A DNA stretch of 64,000 bases, taken from Arenibacter algicola. GTDB taxonomy: Bacteria; Bacteroidota; Bacteroidia; Flavobacteriales; Flavobacteriaceae. Within the stretch, counting starts at the first letter, position 1. Every line of letters starts with the position of its first letter. Under the pieces are notes generated by a model that was given only the letters and a program-made list of their open reading frames with translations, was not told the origin of the DNA and ran no database searches. The stretch is from contig NZ_JPOO01000003.1 in assembly GCF_000733925.1 (NCBI RefSeq), positions 1,364,001 through 1,428,000 on the forward strand. Direction: 5' to 3'. Shown piece by piece: positions 1 to 8,464 of the stretch. Made by a program: the position numbers and the translations under genes.

Positions 1-2
1 CA

Positions 3-158
3 AGTAACCGTAGGAAAGTTGAAATAAACATAACCCCTACAGGTGAAAGTGCATTGTCCCTAATGGATTTGGCAATGAAAGAGTCCGAGGAAAAATTGTT
101 GGAGAATTTTTCCCCAGACGATTTATCGTCCTTAAATAAATTACTGGATAAATTTTAA
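3..158 (+). CDS. MarR-type transcriptional regulator, C-terminal fragment
   Basis: Partial gene: it enters from the left edge and stops with TAA at 156-158. The visible 51 residues begin SNRRKVEINITPTGES and continue with an acidic helical tail ending LLDKF. A strand of the form R+V.I.ITPTGE is the end of the winged-helix wing of MarR proteins, followed by their C-terminal dimerisation helix. The nitroreductase gene starts 41 bases later on the same strand, a common MarR/oxidoreductase pairing, so it may control it. The family call rests only on this tail, so effector and target are unknown. Confidence 0.6.
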   Translation, partial: SNRRKVEINITPTGESALSLMDLAMKESEEKLLENFSPDDLSSLNKLLDKF

Positions 159-199
159 ACGCAATTAAAACAAGTACAAATAATTATTAAATTCAAAAC

Positions 200-832
200 A
201 TGAATTCTTATATAGAAAATTTAAATTGGCGCTATGCCACCAAAAAGTTCGACGCTTCCAAAAAAGTGTCCAAAAAAGATTTAGAAAATTTATTGGAAGC
301 TACGGCCTTGAGCGCATCCTCCTACGGATTGCAACCTTATGAAATACTGGTTGTGGAAGATGCTGCCCTGAGAAATAAATTACAGCCCGCAGCTTGGGGA
401 CAATCCCAAATAACAGAAGCCTCCCACTTAATAGTACTGGCCAACCAGTCCACTTTTGGTGAAGAATTGGTAGATGATTACTTAAACAATGTAAGTGAAA
501 CACGGGGTATTCCGTCCAATGATCTTCAAGGGTACTCAGATTTTATGAAGTCAAAATTAATGCCGTTATCGGAATCGGCCAAGGCCACTTGGACAGCTAG
601 ACAGACTTATATTGCATTGGGGAATTTACTGTCAGCAGCTGCCGATCTAAAAATAGATACCTGCCCTATGGAGGGTTTTGATAGTGCCCAATTTAACGAA
701 ATGCTCGGACTATCTAAAAGAGGGCTTAACGCAGCAGTCCTTGTAGCTGTAGGTTATAGATCCATAGAGGATAAAACACAGCATTATAAAAAAGTGCGAA
801 AAGCGAAAGAAAATTTAATTACACATTTATAA
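200..832 (+). CDS. Nitroreductase family NAD(P)H-dependent oxidoreductase
   Basis: A 210-residue protein of the usual length for a NfsB-like FMN-dependent nitroreductase, a cytoplasmic homodimer that reduces nitro compounds, quinones or similar electrophiles with NAD(P)H. The N-terminus (NWRYATKKFD, then LLEATALSASSYGLQPYEI) is the phosphate/FMN-binding start of the fold, and PMEGFD near residue 157 followed by AAVLVAVGYR is the typical C-terminal signature. It lies just after a MarR-type regulator and before a YceI gene, all on the plus strand, a grouping often seen in Flavobacteriia. The true substrate cannot be told from sequence. Confidence 0.88.
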   Translation: MNSYIENLNWRYATKKFDASKKVSKKDLENLLEATALSASSYGLQPYEILVVEDAALRNKLQPAAWGQSQITEASHLIVLANQSTFGEELVDDYLNNVSETRGIPSNDLQGYSDFMKSKLMPLSESAKATWTARQTYIALGNLLSAAADLKIDTCPMEGFDSAQFNEMLGLSKRGLNAAVLVAVGYRSIEDKTQHYKKVRKAKENLITHL

Positions 833-870
833 ACAGAAACTTTAACAAACATTATCTTAAAATTAAAATT

Positions 871-1449
871 ATGAAAAAAAGCGCATTGAGTTTAGTATTG
901 GCCGTATTTACAGGTTTAACCGCCATGGCATCCACTCCAGTGGACAACGAAGTAAAAGAAGTAAAAATATCAGAAAGTACGGTTACTTGGAAAGGATACA
1001 AAGTTACAGGGTCCCATCATGGAACAATTGCCCTAAAGGAAGGCTCCTTAATTTTTGACGGAGATAAACTAACTGGAGGAGAATTTGTTGTAGATATGCC
1101 TACCTTGGTTTCAAACGACTTGCAAGGGGAATACAAAGGAAAATTGGAAAATCACTTGAAATCCGATGATTTTTTCGGAGTTGAGGCACATCCTACCTCC
1201 AAATTGGTCTTTACCTCTGTAAAAGCCACAGGCAAAAATTCCTATGAAGTTACTGGAGACCTTACCGTAAAAGGAAAAACCAACCCAGTAACTTTTGACA
1301 TCTCTATCTATGGAAACAAGGCTACGGCCACTATGAAGGTAGACCGGTCTTTATATGACGTAAAATACAACTCAGGTAGTTTCTTTGCGAATTTAGGGGA
1401 TAAAACCATATATGACGAGTTTGATCTTGTAGTAGATTTGGTATTCTAA
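871..1449 (+). CDS. YceI family periplasmic lipid-binding protein
   Basis: 192 residues with a cleavable signal peptide (MKKSALSLVLAVFTGLTAMA, cleavage near residue 20) followed by a single YceI domain, a lipocalin-like beta barrel that binds isoprenoid-type or amide lipids in the periplasm. Family marks are ESTVTWKGYKVTGSHHG, the LEG-like run LKEGSLIFDGDKLTGGEFVVDM, and HPTSKLVFTS followed by VTGDLTVKGKTNPV. It starts 38 bases after the nitroreductase gene and is closed by a clear terminator, so it ends this small transcription unit. The ligand is unknown. Confidence 0.9.
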   Translation: MKKSALSLVLAVFTGLTAMASTPVDNEVKEVKISESTVTWKGYKVTGSHHGTIALKEGSLIFDGDKLTGGEFVVDMPTLVSNDLQGEYKGKLENHLKSDDFFGVEAHPTSKLVFTSVKATGKNSYEVTGDLTVKGKTNPVTFDISIYGNKATATMKVDRSLYDVKYNSGSFFANLGDKTIYDEFDLVVDLVF

Positions 1450-1471
1450 ACCATCACAAATATTAATGTTT

Positions 1472-1505
1472 AAAACCTCACAATTGTGGGGTTTTTTATT
1501 TTTTA
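1472..1505 (+). terminator. Rho-independent terminator after the YceI gene
   Basis: An 8-bp stem (AACCTCAC pairing with GTGGGGTT, one G:U) with an AATT loop, preceded by A residues and followed by a run of T. It closes the MarR/nitroreductase/YceI unit and separates it from the trp promoter. Confidence 0.8.
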
Positions 1506-1516
1506 CGTAACACAGG

Positions 1517-1547
1517 TTTGTATATATAAAATTCCTTCTTATATTTG
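1517..1547 (+). promoter_or_regulatory. trp operon promoter, Bacteroidota type
   Basis: TTTG at 1517-1520 and TATATTTG at 1540-1547 are separated by 19 bases, matching the Bacteroidota primary sigma consensus TTTG-N19/20-TAnnTTTG. Transcription should begin near 1552-1555, at or just before the first ATG of the leader peptide, so the leader mRNA may have almost no 5' untranslated region. Confidence 0.75.
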
Positions 1548-1554
1548 GCCTGCA

Positions 1555-1611
1555 ATGAAAAACATGGTATCAAATACTTGGTGGTGGAGCAACTTACGAA
1601 AAACATCGTGA
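1555..1611 (+). CDS. trpL: trp leader peptide
   Basis: An 18-codon reading frame, MKNMVSNTWWWSNLRKTS, with three adjacent TGG codons at 1579-1587, a TGA stop at 1609-1611 and an attenuator hairpin 30 bases later, in front of trpE. Runs of Trp codons in a short leader are the hallmark of ribosome-mediated transcription attenuation: stalling for lack of charged tRNA-Trp changes the RNA fold and lets polymerase pass the terminator. The start could also be the internal ATG at 1564, which leaves a 15-residue peptide; the promoter position makes the first ATG nearly leaderless. The peptide itself is probably not functional. Confidence 0.8.
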   Translation: MKNMVSNTWWWSNLRKTS

Positions 1612-1640
1612 GCAAAGCATCATTGTAGTATAACTATATA

Positions 1641-1672
1641 AAAGGCTTGTCATCACGACAAGCCTTTTTTTC
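1641..1672 (+). terminator. trp attenuator terminator hairpin
   Basis: A perfect 11-bp stem (AAAGGCTTGTC at 1641-1651, GACAAGCCTTT at 1657-1667) with a five-base loop ATCAC and a T run to 1671. It lies between the Trp-rich leader peptide and trpE, so it is read as the attenuator. The antiterminator partner was not identified with confidence: AAGC at 1615-1618 can pair weakly with GCTT at 1645-1648. Confidence 0.85.
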
Positions 1673-1729
1673 GTTTATCATAGAAATCAAAGAACCAATT
1701 GGCAGAGAGTAGCAATTAAAAGAATTATC

Positions 1730-3127
1730 ATGAAATACCAGTTAGTATCACATCACAAAAAAATACTTGCAGACACCATCACCCCTGTGAGTGTTTATTT
1801 AAAAATTAGAGATCGTTTCCCCAATAGTATTCTGCTGGAAAGTAGTGACTACCATGCCAATGATAATAGTTTTTCCTATATATGCTGCAACCCCATCGCT
1901 TCCATAAAAGTAGAAAACGAGACGGTCACCAAGCAGTACCCGGACGGGTCCATTGAGAAAACTAGTATCGGCCCACAAACGGACATCCCTGGTATTTTAC
2001 ATGATTTTAGCCAAAGATTTGAATCCCAGAACAACAACTTTAAATTTATAAACAATGGTTTGTTCGGATATATGGCCTATGATGCAGTGAGGTATTTTGA
2101 AGACATAGACATTTCCAAAAAGGAAAACAGCATATCCATTCCGGACATCTACTATGCCGTTTATCAAAATATAGTGGCCATAAACCATTTTAAAAACGAG
2201 GCCTATATTTTTGCGCACTGCTTTGAATCCGAGAATAATATTGGGGAAATAGAACAAATTCTCAGCGCCAAAAACTTTGCCTCCTATAATTTCTCCAAAG
2301 AGGGAAATCCAATATCCAATCTAAAGGACGAGGACTATAAAGAGCATGTAGAATTGGCGAAAAAACATTGTAATAGAGGCGATGTTTTCCAATTGGTATT
2401 ATCCAGAAGGTTCTCCCAAGAATTTAAGGGCGATGAATTTAACGTATATAGGGCCCTAAGATCTATAAACCCATCCCCGTATTTGTTCTATTTTGATTAT
2501 GGGGATTTCAAAATTTTTGGAAGTTCTCCCGAAGCCCAATTAATAGTAAAGGATGGCAAAGCGGAAATTCACCCCATTGCAGGAACCTTTAAAAGAACGG
2601 GGAATGATGAACAGGATGCTGAATTGGCCAAAAAATTAAAAATAGATGACAAGGAGAACAGCGAACACGTTATGTTGGTGGACCTTGCAAGAAACGACTT
2701 GAGTCGCAACGGTACCATGGTAAGAGTGGAAAATTACAGGGAGGTACAATTCTTTTCACATGTAATACATTTGGTCTCCAAGGTAACCGGACTAAAGAAA
2801 AAAGACATCCCTACTATGAAAGTTGTCGCCGACACCTTTCCTGCAGGCACCTTAAGTGGCGCTCCAAAACACATGGCCATGCAACTTATTGAGAAATACG
2901 AAAAAACCAGTAGGGGCTATTACGGCGGGGCCATAGGGTTTATGGATTTCAACGGAAACTTTAACCATGCCATTATGATCAGAACCTTTTTAAGTAAAAA
3001 TCATCAATTGCATTACCAGGCGGGAGCCGGTTTGGTGGCCGCTTCAAATCCTGATAACGAACTTCAGGAAACTTACAATAAATTGGGAGCCCTTACCAAA
3101 GCCCTGGAAATCGCAGAAACTATATAA
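1730..3127 (+). CDS. trpE: Anthranilate synthase component I
   Basis: 465 residues. TrpE converts chorismate to anthranilate using ammonia supplied by TrpG, the first committed step to tryptophan. LLESS near residues 35-39 is the site involved in tryptophan feedback binding; the C-terminal chorismate-binding half carries SSPEAQL, HPIAGTFKR near 280, SEHVMLVDLARND and the PAGTLSGAPK motif near 370, ending in YQAGAGLVAASNPDNE. It is the first gene after the attenuator. The TrpG gene follows after 85 bases as a separate gene, not a fusion. The combination with a TrpE feedback site suggests double control, by attenuation and by end-product inhibition. Confidence 0.96.
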   Translation: MKYQLVSHHKKILADTITPVSVYLKIRDRFPNSILLESSDYHANDNSFSYICCNPIASIKVENETVTKQYPDGSIEKTSIGPQTDIPGILHDFSQRFESQNNNFKFINNGLFGYMAYDAVRYFEDIDISKKENSISIPDIYYAVYQNIVAINHFKNEAYIFAHCFESENNIGEIEQILSAKNFASYNFSKEGNPISNLKDEDYKEHVELAKKHCNRGDVFQLVLSRRFSQEFKGDEFNVYRALRSINPSPYLFYFDYGDFKIFGSSPEAQLIVKDGKAEIHPIAGTFKRTGNDEQDAELAKKLKIDDKENSEHVMLVDLARNDLSRNGTMVRVENYREVQFFSHVIHLVSKVTGLKKKDIPTMKVVADTFPAGTLSGAPKHMAMQLIEKYEKTSRGYYGGAIGFMDFNGNFNHAIMIRTFLSKNHQLHYQAGAGLVAASNPDNELQETYNKLGALTKALEIAETI

Positions 3128-3212
3128 TAACACCAATTAATTTGCCTCGTCCTTTACTTATCGCGGCAGATGGACAGATCAATATAAATGTTCAAAAGAG
3201 AACATCAATAGT

Positions 3213-3839
3213 ATGAAAGAGAATACAGATAAAAAAACAAACACCAAATCCTTGGGCAAAGAAGAAGGAAAGTCCATATTGGTAATTGACAATTACGATA
3301 GTTTTACCTACAACCTTGTCCATTATTTGGAGGATCTGGATTGCACCGTAACCGTCAAAAGAAATGATCAAATAAGTTTGGAAGAAATAGAGGCTTATGA
3401 CAAGATTGTTCTTTCTCCAGGTCCAGGAATCCCTGAAGAAGCAGGTCTTCTCAAAGAAATTATAGCCATGTACGCACCTTCAAAAAGTATTTTTGGAGTA
3501 TGTCTGGGGCAACAGGCCATTGCGGAGGTATTTGGAGGATCATTGGTCAATATAGACCAGGTCTACCACGGAATAGCTACCAAAATAAATATTGTAAAAG
3601 ATGATATTCTTTTTGAGGGCTTACCTCAAGAAATTGAGGTGGGTCGTTATCACTCTTGGGTAGTAGACCCAGTACTTCCAGAAGTATTGGAAGCTACCTC
3701 CTTTGATGAGAATGGACAGGTCATGTCACTGCGCCACAAAGTCTTTGATGTAAGTGCAGTACAGTTTCATCCCGAATCGGTCTTGACTCCTCATGGCAAG
3801 AAAATTTTGGAGAACTGGGTGACCTCCCCTAACCGCTAA
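3213..3839 (+). CDS. trpG: Anthranilate synthase component II (glutamine amidotransferase)
   Basis: 208 residues of class I glutamine amidotransferase, releasing ammonia from glutamine for TrpE. Triad: Cys in GVCLGQQ near residue 97, His and Glu in FHPES near 187. DNYDSFTYNLVHYL and SPGPGIPEEAG are standard TrpG/PabA marks. The conserved domain starts only at about residue 21; the first twenty residues are a Lys/Thr-rich extension (MKENTDKKTNTKSLGKEEGK) not usual in the family, and no later ATG is available before the domain. Being in the trp operon argues for TrpG, though it could also serve PabB. Confidence 0.95.
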   Translation: MKENTDKKTNTKSLGKEEGKSILVIDNYDSFTYNLVHYLEDLDCTVTVKRNDQISLEEIEAYDKIVLSPGPGIPEEAGLLKEIIAMYAPSKSIFGVCLGQQAIAEVFGGSLVNIDQVYHGIATKINIVKDDILFEGLPQEIEVGRYHSWVVDPVLPEVLEATSFDENGQVMSLRHKVFDVSAVQFHPESVLTPHGKKILENWVTSPNR

Positions 3840-3932
3840 TAAGGTGGGGAACTAATAAAATGCTGATAGACAAAGAATAATTATAACCAAAAAAACCCTT
3901 GTATTGTAAGAGGGTTTGAGAGAGAGAGACTT

Positions 3933-4928
3933 ATGAAAGATATTTTAAACAAACTGATCAATCACGATGTACTTCCAAAAGAGGATGCAAAACAGGTTTT
4001 GGTCAATATTGCCAAAGGAGATTACAACACAAGTCAGATTGCCGCCTTTTTAACAGTATATATGATGCGCAGCGTTACTATAGAAGAATTGGAAGGTTTT
4101 AGGGATGCCCTGTTGGAGCTTTGTTTGGCGGTAGACCTATCACAATACAACCCCATAGATCTATGTGGTACAGGTGGTGACGGCAAGGACACCTTCAACA
4201 TCTCTACTTTGGCCAGTTTTGTTACAGCAGGGGCAGATGTTAAGGTAACAAAACACGGCAACTATGGCGTATCCTCAAAATGTGGCAGCAGTAATGTTAT
4301 GGAATTCTTGGGCATTAAATTCAGTAATGAGGTTGGATTTCTTGAAAAATGTATAGACGAAGCAGGTATTTGTGTGCTACATGCCCCGTTATTTCACCCA
4401 GCCATGAAAAATGTGGCTCCTATTCGTAGGGAATTGGGCGTAAAAACTTTTTTTAATATGTTGGGCCCAATGGTGAACCCAGCCTTCCCCAAGAACCAAA
4501 TGGTAGGAGTTTTTAATTTGGAACTGGCAAGAATGTACGGTTATCTGTACCAGAAGACCGATAAGAACTTTACCGTATTGCATGCCTTGGATGGTTACGA
4601 TGAAATTTCCTTGACAGGAAATACCAAAACCATTACCAACAAATCCGAGGGGATGTTAAAGCCATCGGATTTTGGTGTTGAAGCCATCTCCGCATCGGAA
4701 ATAGTGGGTGGAGATAGTATTGAAGAATCCGCACAGGTTTTTCTAAATGTTTTACAAGGGAAAGGTACTACGCCACAAAATAATGTGGTTTGTGCCAATG
4801 CGGGTATTGCCATTGCAACAGTTAAAGGGATTAGTCCAAGGGAAGGCTTTGAAGAAGCCAAGGAATCCCTTCTTAGCGGAAGAGGGCTTGCAGCATTAAA
4901 AAAATTACAGGCCTTAAGTCAATTATAA
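3933..4928 (+). CDS. trpD: Anthranilate phosphoribosyltransferase
   Basis: 331 residues, normal family length. It transfers the phosphoribosyl group of PRPP to anthranilate. The PRPP/Mg site GTGGDGKDTFNIST lies near residue 76, followed by KHGNYGVSSKCGSSNVME and the anthranilate-side run HPAMKNVAPIRRELGVKTFFN. The 93-base gap after trpG contains an imperfect AAACCCTT/GAGGGTTT hairpin with no T run, so it is not a convincing terminator and the operon probably continues through it. There is no fusion to trpG or trpC, unlike some other phyla. Confidence 0.96.
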   Translation: MKDILNKLINHDVLPKEDAKQVLVNIAKGDYNTSQIAAFLTVYMMRSVTIEELEGFRDALLELCLAVDLSQYNPIDLCGTGGDGKDTFNISTLASFVTAGADVKVTKHGNYGVSSKCGSSNVMEFLGIKFSNEVGFLEKCIDEAGICVLHAPLFHPAMKNVAPIRRELGVKTFFNMLGPMVNPAFPKNQMVGVFNLELARMYGYLYQKTDKNFTVLHALDGYDEISLTGNTKTITNKSEGMLKPSDFGVEAISASEIVGGDSIEESAQVFLNVLQGKGTTPQNNVVCANAGIAIATVKGISPREGFEEAKESLLSGRGLAALKKLQALSQL

Positions 4929-4959
4929 TCGGCTATACCCAAGCCAACTTTATAGTATC

Positions 4960-5742
4960 ATGAATATACTGGATAAAATAGTTTTGGATAAACGAAAGGA
5001 AGTGGATTTAAAAAAATCCATTATCCCGGTTTCCCAGTTGGAAGCTTCCGTATTGTTTCACAGACCCACCGTTTCCTTGGCCAATGCCCTTAGAAGTAGT
5101 AATAGTGGAATAATTGCGGAACACAAACGAAGGTCTCCTTCCAAGTCGGTCATAAATCAAAACAATAGTGTCGCCGATGTAGCTGTAGGTTATGAAAAAG
5201 CCGGTGCCTGTGGCATGTCGGTCCTAACGGATGGGAAATATTTTGGCGGATCTTTGGACGACCTTTTGTTGGCCAGGGCATCCGTGCAAATGCCTCTGCT
5301 TCGCAAGGAATTTATCATTGACGAATACCAATTATTGGAGGCTAAGGCCTATGGGGCAGATGTAATATTATTAATTGCAGCCATATTGACCCGGGCTGAA
5401 ATTAAGGCTTTATCCGAATTTGCAAAACAATTGTACTTGGATGTACTATTGGAGGTCCATGACGAGGAAGAATTACAGAAATCCATTATGCCCAGTTTGG
5501 ACATGTTGGGGGTAAACAATAGAAATTTAAAGACTTTTGAAGTAAGCCTAGATACCAGTAAGACTTTATCCAAATTAATTCCGGATGATTTTGTGAAGGT
5601 TTCCGAGAGTGGCATAAGTTCTATAGAGGCAATACAAGAGTTAAAACCTTACGGCTATCAAGGCTTCCTTATTGGGGAGAATTTTATGAAAACCGATAAT
5701 CCCGGACTAAGCGCCCTTCAATTTATTAAATCGATTAAATAA
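4960..5742 (+). CDS. trpC: Indole-3-glycerol-phosphate synthase
   Basis: 260 residues forming a TIM barrel that closes the indole ring by decarboxylating carboxyphenylamino-deoxyribulose phosphate. Family marks: AEHKRRSPSKSVI (substrate Lys and phosphate site, near residue 53), LLRKEFIIDEYQLLEAKAYG, LEVHDEEEL, GVNNRNLKTFEV and VSESGISS. It starts 31 bases after trpD. Single-function, with trpF as a separate following gene, whereas enterobacteria fuse the two. Confidence 0.95.
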   Translation: MNILDKIVLDKRKEVDLKKSIIPVSQLEASVLFHRPTVSLANALRSSNSGIIAEHKRRSPSKSVINQNNSVADVAVGYEKAGACGMSVLTDGKYFGGSLDDLLLARASVQMPLLRKEFIIDEYQLLEAKAYGADVILLIAAILTRAEIKALSEFAKQLYLDVLLEVHDEEELQKSIMPSLDMLGVNNRNLKTFEVSLDTSKTLSKLIPDDFVKVSESGISSIEAIQELKPYGYQGFLIGENFMKTDNPGLSALQFIKSIK

Positions 5743-5752
5743 AACAATAGCC

Positions 5753-6403
5753 ATGAAACTGAAAGTGTGTGGAATGAAATTGAATACCTTGGAGGTGGCC
5801 ACCCTTGATCCAGATTATCTTGGTTTTATATTCTGGGAACCCTCCAAAAGGTATTTTGATGGTAATATTCCCAAATTGCCCGCCTCCATTAAAAAAGTAG
5901 GTGTTTTTGTGGACGCTCCCCTTGAAGAAATTAGGAAAAAAGTAAAGGAATACAGTTTACAGGCAGTCCAATTACATGGAAAGGAAAGTCCGGAATTCTG
6001 TAGCGACCTAAAAAAATCAACTAGTGATCGTTCAAAAGCTTTAGAGGAAAATAGTCTAGAGATAATCAAAGTCTTCTCCATTAAAGATGATTTTGATTTT
6101 AGCAATTTGGCTCCCTATGAAAATGTTTGTGACTTTTTTCTTTTTGACACCAAGGGCAAATTACCTGGAGGCAACGGATTTACCTTCAGTTGGGAAGTGC
6201 TAAAAAATTATCCCTCCTCTAAACCCTATTTTCTGAGTGGTGGCATTGGATTGGACGAGATTGAAAAAATAATGGAATTTCAACAAAGACCGGAATCGAA
6301 ATATTGCCACGCCATTGATGTCAATAGTAAATTTGAATTGGAACCAGGATTAAAGAATATTGATAAATTAAAAGAATTTAAAAAAGTAGTGAGAATTGAG
6401 TAG
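5753..6403 (+). CDS. trpF: Phosphoribosylanthranilate isomerase
   Basis: 216 residues; an Amadori isomerase acting between TrpD and TrpC. KVCGMK at the N-terminus carries the catalytic Cys, LGFIFWEPSKRYF is the family hallmark, VQLHGKES forms the next barrel strand, and FLFDTKGKLPGGNGFTFSW carries the catalytic Asp. The gene starts 10 bases after trpC, so the two are very likely translated together. The C-terminus reads AIDVNSKFELEPGLKN, matching the usual D.NS..E..PG.KD phosphate-site ending. Confidence 0.95.
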   Translation: MKLKVCGMKLNTLEVATLDPDYLGFIFWEPSKRYFDGNIPKLPASIKKVGVFVDAPLEEIRKKVKEYSLQAVQLHGKESPEFCSDLKKSTSDRSKALEENSLEIIKVFSIKDDFDFSNLAPYENVCDFFLFDTKGKLPGGNGFTFSWEVLKNYPSSKPYFLSGGIGLDEIEKIMEFQQRPESKYCHAIDVNSKFELEPGLKNIDKLKEFKKVVRIE

Positions 6404-6459
6404 TGATAAACCAATACTCAATACTTTATACTCTGTACTAAATACTAGATTACATAACC

Positions 6460-7641
6460 ATGAATTACAACGTAGACGAAAAGGGATATTACGGAGAATT
6501 TGGAGGAGCTTTTATTCCCGAAATGCTTTATCCCAATGTTGAAAACCTTAGACAGCAGTACCTAAAAATAATGGCAGAACCATCCTTTAAAAAGGAATTT
6601 GATCAATTATTGAAGGATTATGTTGGTAGACCTTCACCCCTATATTTTGCAAAACGTTTGTCGGAGAAGTACAACACCAAGGTATATTTAAAGCGTGAAG
6701 ATCTGAATCATACCGGTGCGCATAAGGTAAACAATACCATTGGACAGATCCTTATGGCCAAACGTTTGGGCAAGACCAGGATCATTGCCGAAACGGGTGC
6801 CGGTCAACATGGGGTAGCCACTGCCACGGTATGTGCCCTTATGGGAATGGAGTGCATTGTGTACATGGGAGAAATAGATATTGCCAGACAGGCTCCAAAT
6901 GTTGCCCGTATGAAAATGCTAGGAGCAGAAGTAAGGCCTGCACTGTCCGGAAGTAGAACCTTAAAGGATGCTACCAATGAAGCTATAAGGGATTGGATCA
7001 ATAATCCTGTGGATACCCATTATATTATTGGCTCTGCCATTGGGCCCCACCCTTACCCTGATATGGTGACCCGATTTCAGTCTATTATTTCCGAAGAAAT
7101 AAAATGGCAATTAAAAGAAAAAGAAGGTAGGGAAAATCCAGATTACGTTGTAGCCTGTATAGGTGGTGGCAGTAATGCTGCCGGTACCTTCTATCATTTT
7201 CTGCACGAAGAGGAAGTAGGCATCATAGCCGTGGAAGCAGCAGGCCTGGGCGTGGATAGCGGAGAAAGTGCCGCAACCTCCGTGCTGGGAAAAATGGGAA
7301 TAATACATGGCTGCAAAACCTTATTGATGCAAACTACCGATGGACAGATCACGGAACCCTACTCCATTTCTGCGGGACTTGATTATCCAGGGGTTGGCCC
7401 AATGCACGCGCATTTATACCAAACGGGCAGGGCAGAATTCATTGCCGTTACGGACGATGAGGCTATGCAGGCGGGAATGGTATTATCCAAATTGGAAGGG
7501 ATTATTCCGGCCATTGAGTCCTCCCATGCATTTGCAATTCTGGAAACCAGGAAATTCCGACCAGAGGATGTGGTGGTCTTTAATCTCTCAGGACGTGGCG
7601 ATAAGGATTTGGACACCTACATAAAATATTTTAAGCTGTAA
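6460..7641 (+). CDS. trpB: Tryptophan synthase beta chain
   Basis: 393 residues, the TrpB1 type that pairs with TrpA. It condenses indole with serine on pyridoxal phosphate. The Schiff-base lysine is in HTGAHKVNN near residue 89; GAGQHGVATATVCAL, the phosphate-binding loop GGGSNAAG near residue 232, and the C-terminal GRGDKDLDTY are all intact. The N-terminal YYGEFGGAFIPEML is the usual TrpB1 start, supporting the chosen ATG. It lies 56 bases after trpF and 49 before trpA. Confidence 0.97.
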   Translation: MNYNVDEKGYYGEFGGAFIPEMLYPNVENLRQQYLKIMAEPSFKKEFDQLLKDYVGRPSPLYFAKRLSEKYNTKVYLKREDLNHTGAHKVNNTIGQILMAKRLGKTRIIAETGAGQHGVATATVCALMGMECIVYMGEIDIARQAPNVARMKMLGAEVRPALSGSRTLKDATNEAIRDWINNPVDTHYIIGSAIGPHPYPDMVTRFQSIISEEIKWQLKEKEGRENPDYVVACIGGGSNAAGTFYHFLHEEEVGIIAVEAAGLGVDSGESAATSVLGKMGIIHGCKTLLMQTTDGQITEPYSISAGLDYPGVGPMHAHLYQTGRAEFIAVTDDEAMQAGMVLSKLEGIIPAIESSHAFAILETRKFRPEDVVVFNLSGRGDKDLDTYIKYFKL

Positions 7642-7690
7642 GCTATATATACATTAGCACCCTGGTGGGAATGCAAATAATAAAATTAGA

Positions 7691-8455
7691 ATGAACAGAA
7701 TACATCAAAAATTACAGGAAGACAAAAAAATATTGTCCATTTATTTTACCGCGGGCTACCCAACTTTAAACGACACGGTAAAAATTATTCAAGATCTTGA
7801 AAAAAATGGTGTGGATATGATCGAGATTGGGTTGCCTTTCAGTGATCCATTGGCAGACGGGCCTACCATACAGGCCAGTTCTACCCAAGCCTTGAAGAAT
7901 GGAATGACCACATCGCTGTTATTTCAGCAGTTGAAAGATATCCGTAAATCGGTTTCCATACCCTTGATACTAATGGGATATTTCAATCCCGTTCTACAAT
8001 TTGGGGTAGAGGAATTTTGTAAGAAATGTCAGGAAACAGGGATAGACGGACTTATTTTGCCCGATCTGCCATTGGACGTATACCAAGAAGACTATGAAGC
8101 CATATTTAAAAAATATGGACTTGTAAATGTTTTCTTGATAACCCCACAAACCAGTGATGCCCGTATCCTTCAAATTGATAAGGCCTCTGACGGATTTATC
8201 TATATGGTAAGTTCCGCAAGCGTTACCGGCTCCCAAGATGGTTTCGGAAATAATCAAGAAAGCTACTTTGAGAGAATCGCGGATATGAAATTAAAGAACC
8301 CACAGGTGGTTGGCTTTGGGATAAGCAATTCCGAAACCTTTCTGCAAGCTACCAAACAGGCGAAAGGAGCTATTATTGGATCGGCATTTATTAAATTTCT
8401 GACACAAAACGGTGTTGGCAAAATTGGGGACTTCGTAAAGGGAATTAGAAAATAA
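7691..8455 (+). CDS. trpA: Tryptophan synthase alpha chain
   Basis: 254 residues, slightly short of the 268 of enterobacterial TrpA. It cleaves indole-3-glycerol phosphate and channels indole to TrpB. The catalytic Glu (MIEIGLPFSDPLADGP, near residue 45) and Asp (in DPLADG, near 56) are present, as are YFNPVLQFG, DGLILPDLPL and GFGISNSE. Last recognisable tryptophan gene; a small membrane-protein gene follows 9 bases later. Confidence 0.96.
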   Translation: MNRIHQKLQEDKKILSIYFTAGYPTLNDTVKIIQDLEKNGVDMIEIGLPFSDPLADGPTIQASSTQALKNGMTTSLLFQQLKDIRKSVSIPLILMGYFNPVLQFGVEEFCKKCQETGIDGLILPDLPLDVYQEDYEAIFKKYGLVNVFLITPQTSDARILQIDKASDGFIYMVSSASVTGSQDGFGNNQESYFERIADMKLKNPQVVGFGISNSETFLQATKQAKGAIIGSAFIKFLTQNGVGKIGDFVKGIRK

Positions 8456-8464
8456 ACAAGAGCA

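Noticed and set aside
3890..3925. Terminator between trpG and trpD
   Set aside because: The AAACCCTT/GAGGGTTT hairpin has no T run after it; reads as a weak structure inside one operon.
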